Part shown: positions 54,977 through 62,802 of the stretch, piece by piece
Position numbering within the stretch: position 1 is the first letter of the stretch
Layout: every line of letters begins with the position of its first letter
Source: Candidatus Rhodoferax odensensis
Lineage (GTDB): Bacteria > Pseudomonadota > Gammaproteobacteria > Burkholderiales > Burkholderiaceae_C
DNA length: 64,000 nucleotides
Assembly: GCA_016718405.1 (NCBI GenBank)
Contig: JADKDJ010000008.1
Location: forward strand, 1 to 64,000
Direction of reading: 5' to 3'
Notes under the pieces: model-generated
The model's database searches: none
What the model was told of the DNA's origin: nothing
Seen by the model: the letters and a program-made list of their open reading frames with translations, nothing else
Program-made: the position numbers and the translations under genes

Positions 54977-56100
54977 GCGTCGAAGTTTCGCAGCCGATGC
55001 AGGCAGACCTGCAGGCCACGCAGGTCATCAAGCGCTTTGGCGACCACCCGGCGGTGGACGACCTGTCGTTCGCCGTCGCGCGCGGCAGCTTCTTTTCCAT
55101 CCTGGGGCCCTCGGGGTGCGGCAAGACCACGCTCTTGCGCATGATCGCAGGCTTCATCGCCCCCGACTCGGGAGACATCCACATCGGTGGCCAAAGCATG
55201 GCCGGTGTGGCGCCGAACCGGCGCCCTGTCAACATGGTGTTTCAACACCTGGCGCTGTTTCCCATGATGTCGGTGGGCGAGAACGTGGGTTACGGTCTGA
55301 CGCGCCGAGGCGTGGCCAAAGCCGAGATCGCGCGGCGTGTGGGCGAGATGCTCGAGCGGGTCAACCTGCCGGGTGCACAGACCAAGCGGATCGACCAGCT
55401 CTCGGGCGGACAAAAGCAGCGCGTGGCGATTGCGCGCAGCCTGGTGTTGGAGCCCACCCTACTCTTGCTCGACGAGCCGCTCGGTGCGCTGGACCTGAAG
55501 CTGCGCGAGCACATGAAGATCGAACTCAAGCAGTTGCAAGCGGCTTTTGGTACCACCTTCGTCTACATCACACACGACCAGTCCGAAGCCTTGGTGTTGT
55601 CGGATCAGGTGGCCGTGATGAACGCCGGCCGCTTCGAGCAGGTGGGCACGCCACAGCAACTCTACTACCAGCCGCAAACCCCGTTTGTGGCGGGCTTTGT
55701 CGGGGCCAGCAATCGGCTGAAAGGGCGCGCCACGCAGGTGCAGGGCGATGAAGTCACGATCGACAACGACCGGGGGTTGGAGCTGCGCGCCCGCGCCGTG
55801 GGCGCCATCAGCGCCGGTGACACAGTGCAAGCCTTTGTGCGTCCGGAAGCCACCACGCTGGCGCGCGACGCCGACACCCTGAGCGCGAACCAGCCGCGCT
55901 ACGTGGGTCAGGTGCAGAGCCTCCTATTCGACGGTGCCAACTCGGCCGCGTTATTGCACGAGGCGACAAGCGGAACCGAGTTTCGCATCGCCCTGCCACA
56001 AACCGGCCAGTTCTCCGATCTGCAGGTGGGCCAGAGTGTGTACTTCGGCTTCGACCCCAGGCAAGCAGTGTGCTTTGCGGCGCAACCCCATGCCCGCTGA
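54973..56100 (+). CDS. potA: Polyamine-type ABC transporter ATPase
   Basis: 375 residues. The GTG at 54973 overlaps the preceding TGA; an ATG at 54997 is an alternative. Walker A GPSGCGKTT, signature LSGGQKQRVAIARSL, Walker B LLLDEPLGALD and ITHDQSEA are intact, and a C-terminal TOBE-like domain follows (FVRPEAT). It energises uptake with PotB and PotC. Its end overlaps the potB start by 11 bases. Confidence 0.92.
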   Translation: MSVEVSQPMQADLQATQVIKRFGDHPAVDDLSFAVARGSFFSILGPSGCGKTTLLRMIAGFIAPDSGDIHIGGQSMAGVAPNRRPVNMVFQHLALFPMMSVGENVGYGLTRRGVAKAEIARRVGEMLERVNLPGAQTKRIDQLSGGQKQRVAIARSLVLEPTLLLLDEPLGALDLKLREHMKIELKQLQAAFGTTFVYITHDQSEALVLSDQVAVMNAGRFEQVGTPQQLYYQPQTPFVAGFVGASNRLKGRATQVQGDEVTIDNDRGLELRARAVGAISAGDTVQAFVRPEATTLARDADTLSANQPRYVGQVQSLLFDGANSAALLHEATSGTEFRIALPQTGQFSDLQVGQSVYFGFDPRQAVCFAAQPHAR

Positions 56101-56998
56101 AACCAACCCCGTTGCCGTGAGACCCACGCGCCCGAGCAACACGCTGCGAGCACGCTTGCTGCTAATGCTGCTGATGGCGCCCGCACTGCTGTGGCTGCTC
56201 GGTTTGATCGTTCTGCCACACCTGGAGTTGGCGGTGCTGTCGCTGCGGGCCCGTGTGGCGCCACGCGTCTACGAGCTCAGCCTCAACCAATACCGTACCT
56301 TCATCGAAGAGCCCTTGTACTGGCACACCTTTGTGCGCACCGCCTGGATGTCCGTGCTGGCCACGGCACTCACGCTGCTGATGGCTTTCCCGATTGCCTG
56401 GACGCTGGCCAAGCTGGCGCGAGGCCGCGCCAAGTCGGTGCTGTTCATGCTATGCCTGGTGCCGTTCTGGATCAGCGAAACGGTGCGAACGCTGGGCTGG
56501 ATGATTTTGCTGCGCGAGTCGGGCGTGTTTCCGTCGCTGCTGGTCAGCCTGGGTCTGGCCGATACCCCGCCCGAGCTGCTGTACCGCGACGCCACCGTGC
56601 TGGTGGGTCTGGTGTACTCATCGCTGCTGTTCATGGTGGTCCCGCTGACCAGCGCGCTGGAGAGCCTGGACGACGCGCTGATCGAGGCCGCCTACGACCT
56701 CGGTGGCAACGGCGCCAACATCCTGTGGCGCATTGTCATCCCGCACGCGGCGCCGGGCATTGCCGCGGGCTGCATCGTGGTGTTCATGCTCACGCTGGGC
56801 AACTACCTCACGCCCACGCTTTTGGGCGGCAAGAACTCGCTGTGGTTCACCGAGCAGATTTACACCCAGTTCATCACCCGCTTCAACTGGGAGCAGGGTG
56901 CGGCCTTCGGCTTCTTGTTACTGGCCTTGAGCACAGCCATGGTCTGGGCCGGGCTCAAGCTCAGCGGCCAGAGTTTTGACGAGGTGATGCGGCGATGA
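56090..56998 (+). CDS. potB: Polyamine-type ABC permease (PotB-like)
   Basis: 302 residues from the ATG at 56090 (overlapping potA by 11 bases). Six hydrophobic helices, with the EAA loop ALIEAAYDLGGNGANILWRIVIPHAAPGI. It is the first permease subunit of the polyamine-type transporter and ends in an ATGA overlap with potC. Confidence 0.9.
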   Translation: MPAETNPVAVRPTRPSNTLRARLLLMLLMAPALLWLLGLIVLPHLELAVLSLRARVAPRVYELSLNQYRTFIEEPLYWHTFVRTAWMSVLATALTLLMAFPIAWTLAKLARGRAKSVLFMLCLVPFWISETVRTLGWMILLRESGVFPSLLVSLGLADTPPELLYRDATVLVGLVYSSLLFMVVPLTSALESLDDALIEAAYDLGGNGANILWRIVIPHAAPGIAAGCIVVFMLTLGNYLTPTLLGGKNSLWFTEQIYTQFITRFNWEQGAAFGFLLLALSTAMVWAGLKLSGQSFDEVMRR

Positions 56999-57909
56999 TT
57001 CCCTCCCTGCCCCGGTCACTGTGGTTGCGCGCCGGCACGGCGCTGTATGGCTGCGCCTTCTTCGTCTTTCTGTTCGTACCACTGCTGGTGGTCGCGGTGT
57101 TCGCCTTCAACGACGCGCCCTACCCGGCGCCGCCTTGGCGCGGCTTCACACTGGACTGGTTTGTGGGCAGCAACCGGACAAGCGGTGCAGCCGGCGCACG
57201 GGTCGGCCTGCTGGACGACGGCCCCTTGCTGGCCAGTGTCTGGACCAGCATCGTGGTTGCCGCCTGGGTCACGCTGCTGTCGGTATTGGTGGGAACCGCC
57301 AACGCCTTTTTGCTGGAGCGCACTCGCTTTGTCGGTAAGCAAGCCCTGTCCTTGTTGATGCTAGCCCCCCTGGTCGTCCCCGGCGTGATTCTGGGCATCT
57401 CGATATTGGCGCTGGCCAGCCGCGCGGCCAATCTGGCCGACGACCTGTGGGGCCTGGAGCTGGACTTTCTGCGCCCGGGCCTGCCGCTGGTGGTGCTGGG
57501 TCAGTTCTCCTACATCGTGTCGATTGCCACACTGACCATTTCGGCGCGGCTCAGGCGCTTTGACCTCGCACTGGAAGAAGCCGCCTACAACCTGGGCGCC
57601 AGCCGCGCCGCGGTGTTGTGGACCATTACCTTGCCGTACCTACGACCGTCGCTGATCGGTGCGGCGGCGATCTCGTTCCTGATGTCGTTCGAAAATTTCA
57701 ACACCACGCTGATGCTGGTGGGCTCCGACGCGCCTTTGACGGTGATGATGTACGGCCGCATGCGCGAGGGCGCCTCGCCGGTGCTCAACGCGGTGAGCCT
57801 GTTGCTGATGCTGGCCTCGGCCGCGCTGGCGCTCACCCTGATGCGCGGCGACGACGGCAGCACTTCGAGCCGGAGGCGGTCCAGTGCAACCGACCCATCG
57901 AATCTTTGA
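56995..57909 (+). CDS. potC: Polyamine-type ABC permease (PotC-like)
   Basis: 304 residues; the ATG at 56995 overlaps the potB TGA. Six helices and the EAA loop ALEEAAYNLGASRAAVLWTITLPYLRPS. It carries a longer than usual insertion near residues 55-75 (SNRTSGAAGARVGLLDDG) before the next helix. Last gene of the operon; no clear terminator follows. Confidence 0.9.
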   Translation: MIPSLPRSLWLRAGTALYGCAFFVFLFVPLLVVAVFAFNDAPYPAPPWRGFTLDWFVGSNRTSGAAGARVGLLDDGPLLASVWTSIVVAAWVTLLSVLVGTANAFLLERTRFVGKQALSLLMLAPLVVPGVILGISILALASRAANLADDLWGLELDFLRPGLPLVVLGQFSYIVSIATLTISARLRRFDLALEEAAYNLGASRAAVLWTITLPYLRPSLIGAAAISFLMSFENFNTTLMLVGSDAPLTVMMYGRMREGASPVLNAVSLLLMLASAALALTLMRGDDGSTSSRRRSSATDPSNL

Positions 57910-58787
57910 CGGTCACCCCCACCACACGAGGCGGCGGGCCAGGCAACAGATAGCAAATCGGGCCAGCGGCACGCTCACAACCAGACTGCCGATGCGCTTT
58001 GTTACATCCAAGCATTGGCACAAGATCGAACCTCTCTGGCGAAAGCACCCCTTTTATAGAAGCGTCCCAACGAGCCAAAACGCTGAGTCCTGTGGGGTTT
58101 TCTCTTGTCGGTTGCCACGTCGTTATGGGCGGCCGTTCACTCCGACTTTGACCATGCCTTGGGTTTCCCACGGGTAGCGCGGTTCACAGGCGCCATGCTG
58201 TCGGGCTCGGAGTCGACCGCCAACATCGGGCGCGGCCAGGGCCTGGCAAAGACGCAAATCAAGGTGGTCAAGCATGGTGACAGCCTGAACTATGGGAAAT
58301 TCAACGTCACGTCTTCTTGACATCGGCACATTTGCCGAGCCAGTTTGGTCTGGGGCAGATCACCGAACCGACGAAGTTTCCTGCCCACGGCGAGGCCATG
58401 AAACTCGGAGAGGCCTTTTCCATCCTGGTCGAAAACGAGGGTCGCATTGATTGCGCTTGGAAAAAAGCACGAGGTAGAGATTCGTCTGCCCGTCGAATGG
58501 CAGTGGACCGAACCCACGCTGGGTTTGAAATGATTGAATCAGCTGCGTGACGCCAGGCTGTGCGAAGTCGATGGAAATCGTCCTGCGATCATCACCAACC
58601 GGCGCCGCCTCAAACGACCTCCATCACGTGACCTTGGTTTAGCCGCGGCGCAACAGCGGGCCCAGGCGCGGTACGCCGAAGCTCGACGGGGGGCTTCCCA
58701 AGCCGAATTTGTAACCGTACACTGCAAGCAAAAACGTCAAGCATCCAGTCGGGCGCCTCATTTGGCCCCCGCCACAGGGGGGGCACC
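57910..58787. other. Gene-poor stretch, 878 bases, possible relics
   Basis: No ORF here looks like a real gene. Short open segments on the plus strand between about 58100 and 58530 (such as AKTQIKVVKHGDSLNY, and KKHEVEIRLPVEWQWT ending at a TGA at 58531) have coding-like composition but are scattered over different frames and short, which would suit the decayed remains of one gene. No homology can be named. The last 60 bases hold the leader of the histidine kinase gene. Confidence 0.5.
58765..58784 (+). promoter_or_regulatory. Hairpin that sequesters the kinase gene's ribosome binding site
   Basis: GCCCCC at 58765-58770 can pair with GGGGGC at 58779-58784, with an 8-base loop. The G-run is the only plausible Shine-Dalgarno for the ATG at 58788. 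Pairing would hide it, so translation of the hybrid kinase may be held low or conditional. Confidence 0.5.
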
Positions 58788-61037
58788 ATGGGCAATGGAC
58801 AAGCGGTTTCGAGCGACGCGGTCTTCGACCAATTGGCGCGTGTACGCGCCAGCCTGGTCGAGCGGATGTGGCGCAGCTTTTTTCTGCTGTCGCTGCTGCT
58901 ACTACCGATTCTGCTGTGGCGAACCTGGGGCGTGCTGACAGTGCCGCAGTCAGGCGCGTTGAGCACCAACCTGGTGTTCATTACCACCGCGTCGGCCATC
59001 CTGGCGGCCTTTCCGATGCGCCATCGCATTCCCTTTGCCATCCGGGCGGCCATCCCGGTTGCCATATTGTCCCTGGTGGGACTGGTCAGCCTGATCGTCT
59101 TTGGCGCGGCATCGGTGGCGTTTGGCTGGCTGGTGCAAAGCAACTTCCTGCTCAGTACCTTGTACTCGCTGCGCGCGGGCATCATCGCCACCGTCGTCAC
59201 GGCAGGCGCCGCCACGGTGGTGGGCGTGCTCTTTCTGAGCGGCGTGCTGGTCAACATCGTGGACCTGCACGCCTACTTTCTGCTGCCTACCACCTGGGTC
59301 ATGTTCGTGCTCGGCACCACCGTGGTGCCAACGGTGATTCTGTACTCCATTGGCGGCTACCAAAAGACCATTGGCGAGCTGCTGACCAATGTGCAGGCCA
59401 AGCGCGACAAGCTGGCTGAGATGTCCGATCAATTGGGCCACGCGCTGCGCGCCGAAGAACGCGCCAACGCCACCAAGAGCGAGTTCTTGGCGCACATGAC
59501 ACACGAGTTGCGTACGCCCTTGAGCGGCGTCATCGGCATGCTCGAGATTGCCGAAAAGCGCACCCTGGACCCCCAGATGGCGCACCTGATCGAGGTGGCG
59601 CACCACAACGCCGAGTCGCTGCTGCGCATCATTAACGACGTGCTGGACTTCTCCAAAATTGAAGCCGGCAAGGTGACGTTGGATCCGGAGTACTTCGACC
59701 TTAACGACTTCATTAGTTCCTCTATGGAAGTGTTCCACCTGCGCGCGGATGAAAAGAACATCATCTTTCGCCACCACGTCGACCCCCAACTTGCCAGCGT
59801 GCGGTATGGCGACCCCGTGCGCCTGCGCCAGGTGCTGTTCAACCTGGTGAGCAACGCCATGAAGTTCACCGAAGTCGGCCGGGTGGACCTGGAAGTGCGC
59901 CCGGCGTTTCGCGAACAGCCCGGTGACCCGCACGTATTGTTCGTGGTGCGCGATACCGGCGTTGGTATTGCGGAACAGGCCCTCGGCAAACTCTTTCGAG
60001 ACTTCGAACAGGCTGACGCGTCGGTGCAGAAGCGCTATGGCGGCACTGGCCTGGGGCTGGCTATCAGCAAAATGTTGATCGAGGCGATGGAGGGGCGCAT
60101 CGAGGTGCACAGCCGCGAGGGACATGGCTCCACCTTTGAAGTCGTGCTGCCACTGCCCGCCTGCCCCAGCGAGCGCCTGGCCGAAGTGCGCCGACAGACC
60201 GCCAACGCACCGATGCTGCCGCACGACTATCAGCTCAACGTGCTGCTGGCCGAAGACACGCTGACCAACCAGGTGGTGATGCGCAACATGCTCGAAGAAA
60301 TGGGACACCGGGTCTCGTTGGTGGAAACCGGTCGCGCCGCCGTGTTGGCCGCAGCCCGCGAGAACTTTGACCTGATTCTGATGGACTTGCGCATGCCCGA
60401 ACTTGGCGGCGTGGAGGCCACAACCCTGATTCGCCATGGTGGCACCGCCGACGCATGCGTGGTGGACCGCGACATTTTCATCTGCGCCATGACCGCCAAC
60501 GCGACCGCTCAAGAGCAAGACAAGACGGTGCGAGTCGGCATGAACGCGTTCCTGACCAAACCCGTGCGCCAGATTGAACTGCACGCCTTGCTCACCCGCG
60601 CCATCGAGTTTCAGCAGGCGCGCGGGGTGCCGCTGGTTGACGCCATCCACGCTTCGCCGGTGGACCGAAGCGAATTCGAGCATCTACTGGATCTGGTCAC
60701 CGACCACGCGACGCCCGATACCACGGCGGCGGCGGCGCCCGACCACCGTGCCCACAACCCGCCCCACCTGGCGGCCACGCTACGCAACGTCTTCAGCCGC
60801 GACGCCAGCTCGCACCTGATACGCCTGCGCCGACACGCGGCAGAACTCAACTGGCCCCAAGTGCGCGAACTGGCCCACGCGGTGTGCGGCGCCGCCGCAG
60901 CGGCGGACTTGCAAACCATCCGCAGCGTTGCCGCCGAGCTGGAGAGCGCCTGCCTGCAACAAGCCACGGCGCCCTGCGCCGCGCTGGCCGAACGCCTGGC
61001 CAGCGAACTGGAGCAATTTCTAAAGGAGGAAGCATGA
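58788..61037 (+). CDS. Hybrid histidine kinase (HK-REC-Hpt), RpfC-like layout
   Basis: 749 residues. Five to six N-terminal membrane helices (about 28-190), a short coiled segment, then HisKA with the phospho-His in HMTHELRTP (His239), HATPase (NLVSNAMKF, DTGVGI, GGTGLGLAI), a receiver domain with Asp533 in LMDLRMPELGG, and a C-terminal Hpt-like domain (His697 in LAHAVCGAA). In the Hpt motif the usual Lys after HA.. is Cys. Such a chain passes phosphate His-Asp-His to a separate regulator, which is the neighbour starting at 61034 (ATGA overlap). The sensed signal is unknown. Confidence 0.9.
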   Translation: MGNGQAVSSDAVFDQLARVRASLVERMWRSFFLLSLLLLPILLWRTWGVLTVPQSGALSTNLVFITTASAILAAFPMRHRIPFAIRAAIPVAILSLVGLVSLIVFGAASVAFGWLVQSNFLLSTLYSLRAGIIATVVTAGAATVVGVLFLSGVLVNIVDLHAYFLLPTTWVMFVLGTTVVPTVILYSIGGYQKTIGELLTNVQAKRDKLAEMSDQLGHALRAEERANATKSEFLAHMTHELRTPLSGVIGMLEIAEKRTLDPQMAHLIEVAHHNAESLLRIINDVLDFSKIEAGKVTLDPEYFDLNDFISSSMEVFHLRADEKNIIFRHHVDPQLASVRYGDPVRLRQVLFNLVSNAMKFTEVGRVDLEVRPAFREQPGDPHVLFVVRDTGVGIAEQALGKLFRDFEQADASVQKRYGGTGLGLAISKMLIEAMEGRIEVHSREGHGSTFEVVLPLPACPSERLAEVRRQTANAPMLPHDYQLNVLLAEDTLTNQVVMRNMLEEMGHRVSLVETGRAAVLAAARENFDLILMDLRMPELGGVEATTLIRHGGTADACVVDRDIFICAMTANATAQEQDKTVRVGMNAFLTKPVRQIELHALLTRAIEFQQARGVPLVDAIHASPVDRSEFEHLLDLVTDHATPDTTAAAAPDHRAHNPPHLAATLRNVFSRDASSHLIRLRRHAAELNWPQVRELAHAVCGAAAAADLQTIRSVAAELESACLQQATAPCAALAERLASELEQFLKEEA

Positions 61038-61774
61038 ACATCTTGGTAGTTGACGATGACAACGTGTCGCGCCTGGCAATCGCCCACGCGCTGCGCGGCC
61101 TGAGCAGTGAGGCCCCACTGCAAGTGGCCAGCGGCCAGGCCGCCATGCAGGCGCTGGCGCAGGGCTACCAGGCTGACCTGATCGTGACCGACGTGCGCAT
61201 GCCCGAGATCAATGGAATTGAAATGCTCGACCTGCTGCGCCAGGACCTGCGCTATGCGCCTGTGCCCGTGATGATGGTGACTTCCGCGCCGGAACAGGAA
61301 ACGGTACGCCAGGCCATGCAGATCGGCGTGCAGGGCTTCATTCTCAAGCCGGTTACGCCCGATGCCAGCGAGCGCGCGCGCGCGGTGATCGAGCGCTTTC
61401 ACGCCTCCATGCTGGAGGCGCCTGCGGCGGCGGCACGTCGGCTGTCGATCACACAGCCTAAATACTGGAGCTGCCTGCAAGCTCTGCTGGCACAAACCCG
61501 CAAACTTGCCGAGACGGTTCGCGCTGCGTCCCAGGACGGTCATGAGCCCGACGCAGCGCAACAGACTGCCATCGACAAACAACTCGACATCTGCCAGGGC
61601 TTGGCCAAACTGCTTGCCGCGCCGGTGTTGCGCCGCACGCTGTCCACCTTGGAGCGTTTGATCAGAACAAGCGTTCCCTACCACGACAGCCGATTCATCG
61701 AAGTGTTGCAAGCCATCGACCTCAACCTGCACTGGCTGGACCAAATAGAACGAGTAGGAAATTCAAGCGCATGA
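61034..61774 (+). CDS. Response regulator with unrecognised output domain
   Basis: 246 residues. The ATG at 61034 overlaps the kinase stop and has AGGAGG upstream. Residues 1-120 are a normal receiver: DDD near the start, phosphate site Asp53 in TDVRMPEING, a Thr in MMVTSAP and Lys in LKPV. The rest (about 135-246) is helical (KYWSCLQALLAQTRKLAETV ... LNLHWLDQIERVG) and matches no output domain I know: no DNA-binding HTH, GGDEF or HD-GYP motif. It may bind a protein partner. Confidence 0.85.
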   Translation: MNILVVDDDNVSRLAIAHALRGLSSEAPLQVASGQAAMQALAQGYQADLIVTDVRMPEINGIEMLDLLRQDLRYAPVPVMMVTSAPEQETVRQAMQIGVQGFILKPVTPDASERARAVIERFHASMLEAPAAAARRLSITQPKYWSCLQALLAQTRKLAETVRAASQDGHEPDAAQQTAIDKQLDICQGLAKLLAAPVLRRTLSTLERLIRTSVPYHDSRFIEVLQAIDLNLHWLDQIERVGNSSA

Positions 61775-62118
61775 GCGCAAATGTGGCGCGGGCATGCGGT
61801 ACCCCACGGCTTGAGGTCGGGTTGTTTGAGCGGTTGCGCCAGCTTCGAAGCAAGCCCCAGGGCATCGGGTGCGATGGTGAAAGCGGGGCCGGAACATCAC
61901 AATGAAGTCAGCATAGCCGGTGTTCCTCTTGATCTGCTCCAAACGTAGTCTCACTCCCCGGCTGCAACGCGCGCCAACGGTCCAGACCCGATCCCGCCTC
62001 TGAACTGTTGACTGACGGCTCTACCGCCACCAGGCCTTGCTGGAACGACTGGGCATCTGAACAAATCGACAGGAAGGCGCATGCGCGCACCTCCAAACAC
62101 ACCCAGCACTGGCCCCGC
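61775..62118. other. Gene-poor stretch, 344 bases
   Basis: No gene is supported on either strand. A minus-strand open frame (about 61763-61954, beginning MRLRLEQIKRNTGYADFIVM) is short, without a good ribosome binding site and without a recognised family. Terminator structures for the regulator and for the convergent lolD transcript are not clear by eye. Confidence 0.5.
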
Positions 62119-62802
62119 TTAAGTAGCCTCCGACAAACGCCCCTGATCCAGCCGTAACTGGCGCCCACAACGCGCCGCCAGGCTGGCGTCGTGAGTCACC
62201 ATCACGAAGGCGGTGCCGTGGGTCTTGGCCAGTTGCAGCATCAGGTCGAACACGCCCTCGGCGCTGGCGCGATCCAGGTTGCCGGTGGGCTCGTCAGCCA
62301 GCACGCAAGCCGGTTGCGTGACCAGGGCCCGCGCGATCGCCACGCGCTGGCGCTCGCCCCCGGACAGCTCGGCAGGGCGATGCAACAAGCGCTCGGCCAA
62401 TCCCACCTTGGCCAACATCTTGGCTGCAATGCGCGCGCAGTCGGCACGCGGCAGGCGCCGAATCCACAGCGGCATGGCCACATTGTCCAGCGCACTGAAC
62501 TCGGGCAGCAAGTGGTGAAATTGGTAGACAAAGCCAAGGTGCTGATTGCGCAAGTGGCCTTGCTCGGTCGGGCTTTGGCGCGCCACGTCCAGGCCAACCA
62601 GCTCGACGGTGCCACTGGTCGGAGCGTCGAGTCCGCCCATCAAATGCAGCAGAGTGCTCTTGCCCGAGCCCGAAGCACCCACAATAGCCAAGGTCTCACC
62701 ACGGCGCACTTGCAGGTCCACGCCCTGCAGCACCGTGACGTCCAACGGACCCTCCGTAAAGCGCTTGGTCAAGCCGCGCACGTTCAAGACGATGTCATTC
62801 AT
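62119..62802 (-). CDS. lolD: Lipoprotein-releasing ABC ATPase LolD
   Basis: 227 residues. Walker A GASGSGKST, signature LSGGERQRVAIARALV, Walker B VLADEPTGNLD and the MVTHD switch are present. With LolC/E it extracts lipoproteins from the inner membrane for transfer to LolA. The ATG at 62802 overlaps the end of the permease gene by eight bases, as usual for lolCDE operons. Confidence 0.93.
   Translation of the reverse strand: MNDIVLNVRGLTKRFTEGPLDVTVLQGVDLQVRRGETLAIVGASGSGKSTLLHLMGGLDAPTSGTVELVGLDVARQSPTEQGHLRNQHLGFVYQFHHLLPEFSALDNVAMPLWIRRLPRADCARIAAKMLAKVGLAERLLHRPAELSGGERQRVAIARALVTQPACVLADEPTGNLDRASAEGVFDLMLQLAKTHGTAFVMVTHDASLAARCGRQLRLDQGRLSEAT

Noticed and set aside
58950..60683. Minus-strand frame of 577 codons opposite the histidine kinase
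   Set aside because: No family features; the plus strand carries HisKA, HATPase and receiver motifs.
61763..61954. Minus-strand small ORF of 63 codons
   Set aside because: No ribosome binding site, no family and a composition like the flanking non-coding DNA.
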